In this document: in pieces, positions 24,764 through 32,206 of the stretch | How the letters are laid out: the number at the start of each line of letters is the position of its first letter | Position numbering within the stretch: the first letter of the stretch is position 1 | Assembly: GCA_903899705.1 (NCBI GenBank) | Contig: CAIUKQ010000102.1 | Location: 1-41,740, forward strand | Direction of reading: 5' to 3' | Source: an uncultured beta proteobacterium | Lineage (GTDB): Bacteria > Pseudomonadota > Gammaproteobacteria > Burkholderiales > SG8-39 | Length of the DNA: 41,740 nucleotides | Notes under the pieces: model-generated | The model's database searches: none | What the model saw: the letters and a program-made list of their open reading frames with translations, nothing else | What the model was told of the DNA's origin: nothing | Made by a program: the position numbers and the translations under genes

Positions 24764-24783
24764 TACGTCCTGCTCACGTAATT
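24761..24783. promoter_or_regulatory. Perfect inverted repeat overlapping the -10 box, candidate operator
   Basis: AATTACGT-CCTGCTC-ACGTAATT is a perfect inverted repeat with 8-bp arms and a 7-base spacer. It overlaps the proposed -10 (TTTAAT) and the expected transcription start of the HD-domain gene, the classic place for a repressor operator. Once transcribed it is only partly in the mRNA, so a DNA operator is more likely than an RNA hairpin. The regulator is unknown. Confidence 0.55.
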
Positions 24784-24807
24784 CTCACGGTGTTTGGGTT
24801 CCGATCT

Positions 24808-25755
24808 ATGTTTAGAAATGATCTTGACGTCACGGATACGGTGAAAACCACCGATCCCAAAGACGTTAACCGGGAGATCGACCGGATATTTCTGGATCTT
24901 TATCCCGAAGCAACCACCAGTGCGCTTGACCGCGCGTTTGGCGATGCCGACCGTATCTACCGCGGTGAGATGTCAGGCTTCCACGCCTGCGATACGGCTT
25001 ATCACGACATCCAGCATGTGCTCGATGTCACACTCGCCATGGCGCGTCTGATTGACGGCTATGAACGCAGCCGCGTGGGTACCGATCCATTGGGGAAAAA
25101 TCTTTTCCAGCTGGGTATCATCACCGCGCTGTTTCACGACGTCGGCTACATCCGCCGCGAAAGCGAGAAGCAGGCGCAGAACGGCGCGGAGTTCACGCTG
25201 ATTCACGTCTCACGCGGTGCGCAGTTCCTGAAGGAATATCTGCCGATGGTGGGCATGCCCGAAATGGCGGACATCGCCGCGGATCTCGTGCACTTCACCG
25301 GCTACGAACGGCAGGTCAAATCCATTCAGGTTCCCGGTCTGACCTACCGGCTGCTGGGCAACCTGCTTGGATCCGCGGATATCATTGCGCAAATGGCTGA
25401 CCGCTGCTATCTCGAGAAATGCCGCGACCGCCTGTATCCCGAATTCGTGACCGGCGGCATCGCATCCAAAACGAATGCCGATGGCAAGGTCGACGTGATC
25501 TTCTCATCGGCCGAGGATCTCCTGCTCAAGACACCAGGCTTCTATGCCGGCGCGGAGCGGCGCTTGAAGGAAGACCTCGGCAACGGCATGAGTTATGCCG
25601 AAAACCATTTCGGCGGCCAGAATCTCTACGTCGAGGGCGCCGAGAAGAACATGCGCTTTGCGACGATTGTCCGGGATGAAAAGGACTTCAGCATGTTGAA
25701 GCGCACTCCCCCGGACACACTGGCCTCCACGGCCGCTCTTGCAGGCGTCAAGTAA
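24808..25755 (+). CDS. HD-domain metal-dependent phosphohydrolase-like protein
   Basis: This 315-residue cytoplasmic protein carries an HD-type metal site: YHDIQHVLDVTLAM supplies an early His, ITALFHDVGYIRRESEK supplies the His-Asp doublet, and GSADIIAQMADRCYLEKCRDRLYPEF supplies the distal Asp of the helix bundle. HD proteins hydrolyse phosphoesters of nucleotides or cyclic dinucleotides; the substrate here cannot be assigned. The ATG at 24808 (MFRNDLDVTD) is preferred to the GTG at 24790 because it gives a normal leader behind the proposed promoter. The gene stands where many relatives have rpoS, next to nlpD but on the opposite strand. A promoter with an overlapping palindrome suggests tight regulation. 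Confidence 0.83.
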   Translation: MFRNDLDVTDTVKTTDPKDVNREIDRIFLDLYPEATTSALDRAFGDADRIYRGEMSGFHACDTAYHDIQHVLDVTLAMARLIDGYERSRVGTDPLGKNLFQLGIITALFHDVGYIRRESEKQAQNGAEFTLIHVSRGAQFLKEYLPMVGMPEMADIAADLVHFTGYERQVKSIQVPGLTYRLLGNLLGSADIIAQMADRCYLEKCRDRLYPEFVTGGIASKTNADGKVDVIFSSAEDLLLKTPGFYAGAERRLKEDLGNGMSYAENHFGGQNLYVEGAEKNMRFATIVRDEKDFSMLKRTPPDTLASTAALAGVK

Positions 25756-25779
25756 CACGGCACTGCGCGCAGCCGGACG

Positions 25780-26715
25780 CTAGGGCCTGGCAGGCAAAAA
25801 CTTCATCGGGTCCACCGGCTTGCCGGAACGGCGAATCTCGAAATGCAGTTTGGTGGTGTCGCTGCTGGTGTTGCCGATCTCCGCGATCTTCTGCCCCTTC
25901 ACCACCGTTTGCTGTTCCTTGACCGCGATGGTGTCGTTGTGCGCGTAAGCCGTCAGGTAGGTGTTGTTGTGTTTGACAATCACCAGCTTCCCGTAGCCGC
26001 GCAGGCCTTCGCCGATATACACCACCTTGCCGCCGGCGCTGGCAAAAACCGGATCCCCCTTTTTGCCGGCGATGTCGATGCCCTTGTTGGCGGGATCTGA
26101 AAAACCGACGGAGACGCGCCCACCCGCAGGCCAACCCCATTCGACCTTTTCGTCGTCACCCTCGGCATTCGCGGTGGCTTCGGGCCGCGGTTGCACCGCC
26201 GGCGGCTTGACGGGTTCCGGCTTGACCAGGGCCGCAGCCGGTTTGACGGGCGCCGGGGGTTTGGTGATCAGCGCAAGATTCTCCTCCGAATAGGGCAGGC
26301 GCAATGCGCGGGGTTCGGTCTTGATCAGGTCATTCGCGCCGTTCAGCGGTTGCGCAACCGGAGCCGCATTTCCTGCCACCGGACGCACCTGCACGCCGGC
26401 GGGCGGCTTCAGTCGAAGGACCTGCCCCTCGCGGATCAGGTTGGGGTCGGACAGTGCATTCCATCCGGCAAGATCGCGATAGTCCTGGCCGTTGTCCAGC
26501 GCGATGGCATACAGCGTATCGCCGCGACGCACCGTATAGGTTTCCTCCGCTGCTTCCGGGGCCGCGGCCGGCGCCTTCGCCGCTTGCGCGGCCGGCCTCG
26601 CCGGTGGCGCGGCAATCGTTCCCGTTGCGCGATCGGTGACCGGAGCGCGTCCCGAACTGGTGCACCCCGCCGCAAATACCGTCAGCACCATCAGGCCCAA
26701 CAGGATTGCCCTCAC
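25780..26715 (-). CDS. nlpD: NlpD-like LysM/M23 lipoprotein, amidase activator
   Basis: This 311-residue outer-membrane lipoprotein activates cell-separation amidases (AmiC in E. coli). The true start is GTG 26715 behind GGGGAGG, giving [18 protein letters not shown], with the lipobox Cys at about residue 18. A proline/alanine linker is followed by a LysM domain ([19 protein letters not shown] ... GQVLRLKP), another low-complexity linker with KPEPVKPPA-like repeats, and a C-terminal M23 domain ([48 protein letters not shown]). The zinc-site HxGxD is NKGID here, the degenerate form normal for NlpD, so it regulates rather than cleaves. It overlaps pcm as GTGA. The ORF-track start at 27081 lies inside pcm and is wrong. 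Confidence 0.93.
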   Translation of the reverse strand: MRAILLGLMVLTVFAAGCTSSGRAPVTDRATGTIAAPPARPAAQAAKAPAAAPEAAEETYTVRRGDTLYAIALDNGQDYRDLAGWNALSDPNLIREGQVLRLKPPAGVQVRPVAGNAAPVAQPLNGANDLIKTEPRALRLPYSEENLALITKPPAPVKPAAALVKPEPVKPPAVQPRPEATANAEGDDEKVEWGWPAGGRVSVGFSDPANKGIDIAGKKGDPVFASAGGKVVYIGEGLRGYGKLVIVKHNNTYLTAYAHNDTIAVKEQQTVVKGQKIAEIGNTSSDTTKLHFEIRRSGKPVDPMKFLPARP

Positions 26716-27377
26716 TGCTTGCCTCCCCTCAGCGGAACAAAGCGCACCGCATCCATCCGCGTCTCGACAAATCCCTCTTTCCGGTTTTCCACCAGAACGA
26801 GTTCCTGCTCGTTGTTGCCCACCGGCGCGACCAACCGCCCCCCGGGCGCCAGTTGTTCCAGCAGCGCCTTGGGGATTCCCGGTGCCGCCGCTGCGAGGAT
26901 GATGGCATCGAAGGGGGCCGCTTCCGGCAAACCCTTGGCACCATCGCCATAGGTGAGCCTCAGGTTGGCCAGTCGCATGGGTCGCAGGTTGGTTCGCGCC
27001 TTCTCCAGCAGCGCCGCAATGCGCTCCATCGAATACACCTCGCGCGACAGGGCGGCAAGCACCGCGGCCTGGTAGCCGCAACCCGTGCCGACTTCCAGCA
27101 CCTTGCCCAGTTTTTCGCCCGCGCGCAGCGTTTCAATCATCCGGGCCACCACATAGGGCTGGGAAATGGTCTGCTCGAAACCGATCGGCAGCGCCGTGTC
27201 CTCGTAGGCGCGGCTGGAAATCGCCTCCTCGACAAACAGGTGCCTTGGGACTTCGCGCATCGCCGCGAGCACCGCCTCGTCGGTGATGCCTTTTTCGCGC
27301 AGGCGCGCGATCATCCGGTCGCGGGTGCGCTGCGAGGTCATGCCTATTCCGCGCGAGGAGATCACCTGGCCAACCAT
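26712..27377 (-). CDS. pcm: Protein-L-isoaspartate O-methyltransferase
   Basis: This 221-residue cytoplasmic repair enzyme methylates L-isoaspartyl residues with S-adenosylmethionine, so that damaged proteins can return to L-aspartyl form. It has [22 protein letters not shown], the PIMT region [21 protein letters not shown] motif [16 protein letters not shown], motif II-like [20 protein letters not shown] and the C-terminal [11 protein letters not shown]. The start ATG at 27377 overlaps surE by 16 bp; the internal ATG at 27341 (MTSQRTRD) would give the E. coli length. The downstream end overlaps nlpD by 4 bp. The surE-pcm-nlpD order is the widely conserved stress-survival operon. Confidence 0.94.
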   Translation of the reverse strand: MVGQVISSRGIGMTSQRTRDRMIARLREKGITDEAVLAAMREVPRHLFVEEAISSRAYEDTALPIGFEQTISQPYVVARMIETLRAGEKLGKVLEVGTGCGYQAAVLAALSREVYSMERIAALLEKARTNLRPMRLANLRLTYGDGAKGLPEAAPFDAIILAAAAPGIPKALLEQLAPGGRLVAPVGNNEQELVLVENRKEGFVETRMDAVRFVPLRGGKQ

Positions 27378-28105
27378 GACCCGATTTCCGCGATCTGATT
27401 GATGTGTGTGAGGTCAATCTGCAGGGGCGTCACCGACACGCGGTTCGCGGCCACCGCATGAAAATCCGTTCCAGGTCCGGCATCTGCCGCCGCCCCTGCC
27501 GCGCCGATCCAGTACACCGTATCGCCGCGCGGCGTGCTGCTTTTGATGACCGATTCGGATTTATGGCGCTTGCCCAGACGCGTCACCTCGGTGCCAAGGA
27601 CCCGATCGAACGCAACATCCGGCACGTTCACATTGAGTAGCATCGGTTTGCCGGGCGGTGACCTGCGGCAACGAGCCACAAGGTCCCTTGCGACGATGGC
27701 CGCTGTCGCAAAATTTCCACCATCCCGCCCCGCCAGCGAAATGGCGATGGATGGAATACCAAGAAGGAACCCTTCCGTGGCAGCGGCCACGGTGCCCGAA
27801 TAAATGGTGTCATCGCCCATGTTGGCGCCGAAGTTGATCCCGGAGACAACAATATCGGGCAGTTCGTCGAGCAATCCGGTCACGGCGATATGGACACAAT
27901 CCGTTGGCGTTCCGTCGATATACATGAATCCATTGCCCGCGCGCCGCACCGACAGCGGCCGATCAAGAGTGAGTGAATTGGAAGCCCCGCTGCGATCCCG
28001 TTCCGGCGCAACCACCGTAACCGTACCCAGTTCCGACAGCGTCTTTGCAAGAATCTCAATTCCGGGAGAGAGGTATCCGTCGTCGTTGCTGATCAGGATT
28101 CGCAT
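27362..28105 (-). CDS. surE: 5'/3'-nucleotidase SurE
   Basis: This 247-residue metal-dependent phosphatase hydrolyses nucleoside monophosphates and short polyphosphates. The SurE motif is at the N-terminus ([17 protein letters not shown]) with the metal-binding Asp pair. The loop [15 protein letters not shown] and the segment [23 protein letters not shown] are typical, and the C-terminus HINQIAEIG follows. The start is ATG 28105; the 62-residue upstream extension in the track is not family-like. A TATAAT box on the minus strand lies nine bases before this ATG, which would give an almost leaderless mRNA, although no good -35 box accompanies it. It is the first gene of the surE-pcm-nlpD operon and is divergent from a Bug gene. 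Confidence 0.95.
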   Translation of the reverse strand: MRILISNDDGYLSPGIEILAKTLSELGTVTVVAPERDRSGASNSLTLDRPLSVRRAGNGFMYIDGTPTDCVHIAVTGLLDELPDIVVSGINFGANMGDDTIYSGTVAAATEGFLLGIPSIAISLAGRDGGNFATAAIVARDLVARCRRSPPGKPMLLNVNVPDVAFDRVLGTEVTRLGKRHKSESVIKSSTPRGDTVYWIGAAGAAADAGPGTDFHAVAANRVSVTPLQIDLTHINQIAEIGSWLAR

Positions 28106-28195
28106 GGGTGCCGGATTATAGCCTGCACAACGACGCGAACGCCGAATCAGGGCGGCGAGCGCCGGGATATCAGGGAAAGCGAAGCGCGCCCGCCA

Positions 28196-28224
28196 CTGCC
28201 GCCGGAATGCGGCCAGCCTATAAT
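28196..28224 (+). promoter_or_regulatory. Candidate promoter of the Bug gene at 28279
   Basis: A perfect TATAAT at 28219-28224 is preceded at 17-bp spacing by CTGCCG, a poor -35 box. It lies 54 bp before the Bug ATG in the 173-bp gap shared with divergent surE. A second TATAAT on the other strand (28120-28115) serves the surE side. Only the -10 boxes are convincing. Confidence 0.35.
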
Positions 28225-28278
28225 CGCCACTGCCTGGACGCGTCCCGTCCGATCCGATTGTTGCCACGGAGGAACCCG

Positions 28279-29274
28279 ATGAAGACCTCACCCAACCTGC
28301 CAGGATCCCTTCTTGCCCTGTCCGCGCTGACCGTCGCGCTTGCGGCCCCGTTCGCCGCGGCGCAGACTTTTCCGACCAAGCCCATCCGCATCATCGTGCC
28401 CTATGCGGCCGGCGGCCTGGTTGAACTGATGGCCCGCTCCGTCGGGCCCTTCCTCACCGACTCCATGGGGCAACCGGTGGTCGTGGAAACCCGCCCCGGC
28501 GGCAGCGCCATCATCGGCATGCAGGCCTGCGCCACCGCGGCGCCGGACGGGCATACGCTGTGCCTCGCCGTCGCCGACGCCCTGTCCTACAACCCCGCGC
28601 TGTTCTCCGACCTGCCCTTCAACCCCGACACGGATTTCGCGCCGGTTATCAACATGGGGTTGTCCAACAACCTCCTGGTCGCCAATGCCAAGGCACCGTT
28701 TTCCAATTACAAGGAAATGATCGCCCAGGCCAAGGCCAATCCCGGAAAACTGAACTGGGCCACCTGGGGGCCGGCAAGCCTGCCCGACCTGTACCTCCAG
28801 TGGATCAAGCGCGCAACCGGCGTCGATATCGCGGGCATCCCCTACAAGGGTGCCGGACAGGCCAATCCCGCAGTGATTTCGGGTGAAGCCGACATCACCT
28901 ACATGGGCTTTGGTGTCACCGCGCCGCTGATCAAGGCCGGCAAACTCAAGCCCATCGTCGCGGTGGGCACGCGCCGTTCGAGTTTCATGCCGTCGCTGAG
29001 CACACTGGGCGAGGAAGGCGGCGATCCGGGACTGCAGGGCTATTTTGCGATGTACGCTCCCGGCAAGACGCCCAAACCCATCGTTGAAAAACTGAATGCC
29101 GAACTGGCTCACGCCATCCGCACGCCCAAGATGCTGGAGTTCTACAAGACCTATACCCTGGAGCACGTGGACAACACCGCCGAACAATTCGCGCAGTATT
29201 CCCGAGCCGACCGCGAAAATGCCATCAAGGTATTCCGCAGCATCGGCATCAAACCATCCAAGGCCCCCGAATAA
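28279..29274 (+). CDS. Bug/TctC-type solute receptor with paired cysteines
   Basis: This 331-residue receptor has a signal peptide ([19 protein letters not shown]), then [53 protein letters not shown] and [13 protein letters not shown], ending [13 protein letters not shown]. The first loop YAAGGLVE lacks the usual Asp, and the NRPGAGG motif is changed to TRPGGSA. Two Cys eleven residues apart flank APDGHT, as in the Bug at 14925, and both share LNWAT-GP, so they are close paralogues. The real start is ATG 28279 behind GGAGGAA; the longer track ORF runs into the surE upstream region. A strong two-hairpin terminator follows. No permease gene is near. Confidence 0.93.
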   Translation: MKTSPNLPGSLLALSALTVALAAPFAAAQTFPTKPIRIIVPYAAGGLVELMARSVGPFLTDSMGQPVVVETRPGGSAIIGMQACATAAPDGHTLCLAVADALSYNPALFSDLPFNPDTDFAPVINMGLSNNLLVANAKAPFSNYKEMIAQAKANPGKLNWATWGPASLPDLYLQWIKRATGVDIAGIPYKGAGQANPAVISGEADITYMGFGVTAPLIKAGKLKPIVAVGTRRSSFMPSLSTLGEEGGDPGLQGYFAMYAPGKTPKPIVEKLNAELAHAIRTPKMLEFYKTYTLEHVDNTAEQFAQYSRADRENAIKVFRSIGIKPSKAPE

Positions 29275-29277
29275 AAA

Positions 29278-29342
29278 AACCGGGGTACGTCCCCGGTTCA
29301 GTATCGGAAACAAAAAAGGCCGCTGTGATCCAGCGGCCTTTT
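29278..29342. terminator. Tandem-hairpin bidirectional terminator
   Basis: Two hairpins lie back to back between convergent genes. AACCGGGG-TACGT-CCCCGGTT (29278-29298) follows a run of A. Then AAAAGGCCGCTG-TGATC-CAGCGGCCTTTT (29314-29342) has a 12-bp stem with T-rich and A-rich flanks. The second is a classic intrinsic terminator on both strands; the first has an A-run upstream that becomes a U-tract on the minus strand. It separates the Bug gene from the beta-keto acid cleavage enzyme gene. Confidence 0.88.
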
Positions 29343-29371
29343 GATTCGGGAACAATTCCCTCGCAAAATCC

Positions 29372-30376
29372 CTATACCAGCGCGCCGACCTTCTTGTCCT
29401 GGCCGATGCCGAGGCGCTTGTGCGAGGCGTTGATGCCCATGATTTCACGGGCTTCATCGGGCGTGGCGATTTCGCGTCCCAGGGCCTGTGCAATCTCGAC
29501 GATCTTCTTCACCGCCTGCGCCGAGCTCTGTATCTTGTCTTCGCGGTGCGGATAGACAAACACCGTGTCCTCCATGCCGACACGGACCATGTCAAATCCC
29601 AGCATGATGGCCATGGTCGAGAACGGCATCCAGTTGCGTCCGCCCGCACACACACCCTTCACGGCCTTGGACGGGAACGTCTGCTGCATGGTCATCATGT
29701 AGATGTAATTCCACGGATCCGGGCCGATGGGCGAGCCGTGTGAATAGCCGTGGAAACCGGTCATGATGTTCATGAGGGGCGGATCCTTGGCAATGCCGGT
29801 ATCGATCAGCCAGTCAATCACGTCCTTGGTGCCCTGGTAGCTGGTCGACTGGTACTCCGGTCGCACGCCATGGTCTTCCAGGTACTTCACCTGGTCGGTC
29901 AGCGTCTTCTGCGTGATCGAGTAGGTGAATTTCTCGGAAAAGCCGGTGGTCTGGATCAAGAGCACCGCCGACTGCATGTACGCAGGGCCCGCCTCGGTCA
30001 GCAGGTCCACGCAGGGCTTGATCAGGTCCACGCCCTGCGCGCTGTAATCAGCGTAGGGAATCACCGAGGTCACGATGTCCGGGCACTGGTCGAGCACGCG
30101 GGCGATGGTTTCCTTCATCACCTTCGGGTCCTTGCTGGGCAGGCCGTTCTTTTCACGCGCATGCGCGTGCCACACCGAGGCGCCCGCCTTGTAGGCCTCC
30201 ACCACCGATTTGACGTTCTCCTCCATCGTGTAGGGCTGCCCGGGGTTCTGCTCGCGGTTGGTAAATGATCCCGTCGGCGCGACGTTGATGATGAGCTTCT
30301 TCGCCATCGTCTTGTGCGGCGCCTCGCGATGCAGGCTGGTCAGGATTCCAGAATAAAGTTCCTTGATGTCGGCCAT
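29372..30376 (-). CDS. Beta-keto acid cleavage enzyme family (BKACE, DUF849)
   Basis: This 334-residue TIM-barrel zinc enzyme should condense a beta-keto acid with acetyl-CoA to give acetoacetate plus an acyl-CoA. The founding member, Kce, acts in lysine fermentation; others serve carnitine or aromatic-side-chain catabolism. It shows IINVAPTGSFTNREQNPGQP, the zinc-binding pair in ASVWHAHARE (the usual VHxHxR), and GMEDTVFVYPHR near the C-terminus. The start ATG 30376 (MADIKELYSG) is preferred because GGGAG lies eight bases upstream; the 19-residue track extension is untypical. The extra N-terminal region before MAKKLIINVAP is longer than usual. The substrate class is unknown; near genes for ring cleavage it could act on a beta-keto acid intermediate. 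Confidence 0.9.
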   Translation of the reverse strand: MADIKELYSGILTSLHREAPHKTMAKKLIINVAPTGSFTNREQNPGQPYTMEENVKSVVEAYKAGASVWHAHAREKNGLPSKDPKVMKETIARVLDQCPDIVTSVIPYADYSAQGVDLIKPCVDLLTEAGPAYMQSAVLLIQTTGFSEKFTYSITQKTLTDQVKYLEDHGVRPEYQSTSYQGTKDVIDWLIDTGIAKDPPLMNIMTGFHGYSHGSPIGPDPWNYIYMMTMQQTFPSKAVKGVCAGGRNWMPFSTMAIMLGFDMVRVGMEDTVFVYPHREDKIQSSAQAVKKIVEIAQALGREIATPDEAREIMGINASHKRLGIGQDKKVGALV

Positions 30377-30475
30377 GGTCTGCTCCCTGTATTGATCTTG
30401 AAACGAAATTATAGGCTTGAGCCGCACATTCACGCAGAACCGGATGCCGCCTGCGCGGCACGGCGAAAGTCTCGC

Positions 30476-30880
30476 CTATGCAATGCCCTCGGAGGGCTTG
30501 TCATAGGTCAGTTCCACCATGATGCCGGCCGGATCACGCACGAATATCTGGTAAATGGGCGATGCCGGCACGACCGCCTCGTCGAATTTCAAACCCAGCG
30601 CGCGAAGTCGCTCCCGCTGTTGCGCGAACCCCGTTGACCGGAAGGAAATATGGTCCAGTTGCCCGGATGCCGGCGCCTTGTCGCCAAGCTGCGTGTCGTA
30701 ATCCGTTCCCACAAGATGAACCACGGGCTTGTCACCGGCATAAAGCCAGTTGCCGGGAAAATCAAACGGCGGACGAAAGCCGTCATGCAGATCCAGCGCA
30801 TCGGCGTAGAAGCGCACGACCTTGCCCAGATCGGCGGTTCTGACATGAATGGTGAAATGGTCGATGAATTGCAGTCCCAC
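30476..30880 (-). CDS. VOC-superfamily (glyoxalase/extradiol-like) protein
   Basis: This is a single-module VOC protein of 134 residues. Its two babbb repeats start FIDHFTIHVRTADLGKVVRFYADAL and LDHISFRSTGFAQQRERL, ending DPAGIMVELTYD. The metal-ligand pattern His (FIDHF), His (LDHIS) and Glu (MVELT) is complete, so a metal-dependent dimeric enzyme is likely: a glyoxalase, dioxygenase or isomerase. The precise reaction cannot be assigned. It lies 99 bp upstream of the BKACE gene on the same strand and may be cotranscribed with it. It is divergent from the membrane-protein operon at 30997. ATG 30880 is preceded by AAAGGAGACGACC, a good ribosome-binding site. Confidence 0.87.
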   Translation of the reverse strand: MGLQFIDHFTIHVRTADLGKVVRFYADALDLHDGFRPPFDFPGNWLYAGDKPVVHLVGTDYDTQLGDKAPASGQLDHISFRSTGFAQQRERLRALGLKFDEAVVPASPIYQIFVRDPAGIMVELTYDKPSEGIA

Positions 30881-30996
30881 GGGTCGTCTCCTTTGTTCCT
30901 GCGCCCAGTCTACAGCCCCTCGCCGAAACGCTCCAGCCCGCCCCTCTCAGCCGCCCGGACATTTCACGTCCGCCGCTTTGGTAGTAAATTCCCGCC

Positions 30997-31461
30997 ATGA
31001 CGATATTCCTGCTCATCCTGCATGGACTGCTCGCCGTGGCCCTTCTTGGTGCAATCACCCATCAGGCCATTGCCGCATGGTTTCCCGCCGGCCAATCTGC
31101 GGATTCCTTCGTGGACCGCGCCCGCCGCGTCTCCGCGCCCGCCTACACCGGTGCCATCGTCGTCCTCTACCTTCTTACCATGGCGTTGGGTGCCTTCATC
31201 TACGCTGAATACCGCGTCAGCATCCGCATCGTGCTCGAACAACTGGAAGCCCGGGCCGTCAATGGCTCTTTTGAACTGAAGGAACACTTTGCCGCCATTG
31301 GCCTTGGCATGCTCCCGGCCTACTGGTTTTACTGGCGCCGCCCGCTCAACCCCGGCCACGCCCGCATCCGCGCCGCGTTGACGCTGGTGCTGGCGTTCAT
31401 TGTCTGGTGGGCCTTTCTGGTCGGGCATGTGGTCAACAACATCCGCGGATTCGAGGCGTGA
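30997..31461 (+). CDS. Membrane protein with about four helices, unknown function
   Basis: I do not recognise the family. The 154-residue protein has four predicted membrane helices: IFLLILHGLLAVALLGAI, APAYTGAIVVLYLLTMALGAFIY, AAIGLGMLPAYWFYWRR and AALTLVLAFIVWWAFLVGHVV. Several His are embedded in or next to helices (ILHGLLA, ITHQAI, KEHFAAI, VGHVVNN), a pattern that could bind heme or metal, which is inference only. It begins the unit 30997-33201, whose next gene, another membrane protein, starts six bases after its stop. The start ATG has no strong Shine-Dalgarno. The His placement invites comparison with DUF2269 or cytochrome-b-like small proteins. Confidence 0.75.
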   Translation: MTIFLLILHGLLAVALLGAITHQAIAAWFPAGQSADSFVDRARRVSAPAYTGAIVVLYLLTMALGAFIYAEYRVSIRIVLEQLEARAVNGSFELKEHFAAIGLGMLPAYWFYWRRPLNPGHARIRAALTLVLAFIVWWAFLVGHVVNNIRGFEA

Positions 31462-31467
31462 CCCGCC

Positions 31468-31803
31468 ATGGCTGAGCCATCGCGTTACAGCGCATTTCCC
31501 GCGGCATTTACGATTGCTTTCGCAATCGCCTACGCCATTGCAGTAGACCGCAATCTCGCCCTGTTCACCTACCATCCGGCCATTGGCGAATGGGGATTGG
31601 GCGTGCAGGCCCCCATGGATGGACCGGCAATGTACTGGTACGGCTGGCTGGCCACCGCCGGCCTTACTGCCCTTTTCACCGGCCTTGCCGCATGCCTTGT
31701 ACCGCATCGCGCCCCGCGATTCCTGAATCACTGGGTCTGGGTGGTCCCGGTCGGTGCCCTGCTCTTTTTCGCCTGGCTGCTGCGGGGATTCTTTTTTCGA
31801 TAG
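31468..31803 (+). CDS. Small membrane protein, unknown function
   Basis: No family was recognised. The 111-residue protein has three probable membrane helices (AAFTIAFAIAYAIAV, YWYGWLATAGLTALFTGLAACL and HWVWVVPVGALLFFAWLLRG) and a conserved-looking aromatic/His-rich segment LFTYHPAIGEWGLG between the first two. It follows the preceding membrane-protein gene by 6 bp, with GAGGCG upstream of the ATG, and precedes a secreted carboxypeptidase-regulatory-like protein by 7 bp. The tight spacing says they act together, possibly as a small membrane complex. Composition and codon usage are like the neighbours. Confidence 0.75.
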   Translation: MAEPSRYSAFPAAFTIAFAIAYAIAVDRNLALFTYHPAIGEWGLGVQAPMDGPAMYWYGWLATAGLTALFTGLAACLVPHRAPRFLNHWVWVVPVGALLFFAWLLRGFFFR

Positions 31804-31810
31804 GCATTCG

Positions 31811-32206
31811 ATGCGAATCAAAACAATCCTGTTTCCGGCACTGTTCGCCGCGTTGCAACTCACCTCCTTTACCGCGACCGCCGGAGATGATGCCGACGCA
31901 CACGATGAAACCGGGCCCCGGCTTTTTGGCTTCATCAGGGACTCCAACGGCAAGGCTGTATCCGGCGCCAAAGTCACGGCAACCATCAAGGGTTTCGGCG
32001 CATTGGTTGCACGCAGTAATGCCACGGGCGCCTACCGGGTTCCGGTGCCGGGCCTGGGGCAGCAGGTGCAAGCCGCCGGCGTTTCCGTCTCCTGCGAAAA
32101 GGAGGGATACACCCAATCGCGCGTCATCACACGCACGCCTCCCAACAGGAAACCCCTGACCGCGCTGGAAGTGGATTGCCGCCTGCAGGCCGTCAAGGGC
32201 AAATGA
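31811..32206 (+). CDS. Secreted protein with carboxypeptidase-regulatory-like (beta-sandwich) domain
   Basis: This 131-residue product starts at ATG 31811 (MRIKTILFPALFAALQLTSF), giving a signal peptide with cleavage near TATA-G. The mature part fits a carboxypeptidase regulatory-like, prealbumin-type beta sandwich: RLFGFIRDSNGKAVSGAKVTAT, then NATGAYRVPVPG, then VSVSCEKEGYTQSRVITRT. Such domains are usually binding or structural modules in the periplasm or on the surface. Two Cys (SVSCEKE and VDCRLQ) may pair. It follows the small membrane protein by 7 bp and overlaps the binding-protein gene as ATGA, so the four genes form one translation-coupled unit. The longer ORF-track start lies inside the previous gene. 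Confidence 0.82.
   Translation: MRIKTILFPALFAALQLTSFTATAGDDADAHDETGPRLFGFIRDSNGKAVSGAKVTATIKGFGALVARSNATGAYRVPVPGLGQQVQAAGVSVSCEKEGYTQSRVITRTPPNRKPLTALEVDCRLQAVKGK

Noticed and set aside
24576-24815. 79-codon plus-strand ORF in the gap before the HD-domain gene
   Set aside because: No recognisable motif or ribosome-binding site, the AT-rich content differs from real genes here, and it runs over the proposed promoter and the HD gene start.
25780-27081. 433-codon frame for NlpD starting at 27081
   Set aside because: The first 122 codons lie inside pcm in another frame and do not resemble NlpD; the GTG at 26715 has GGGGAGG and the lipobox at the right distance.
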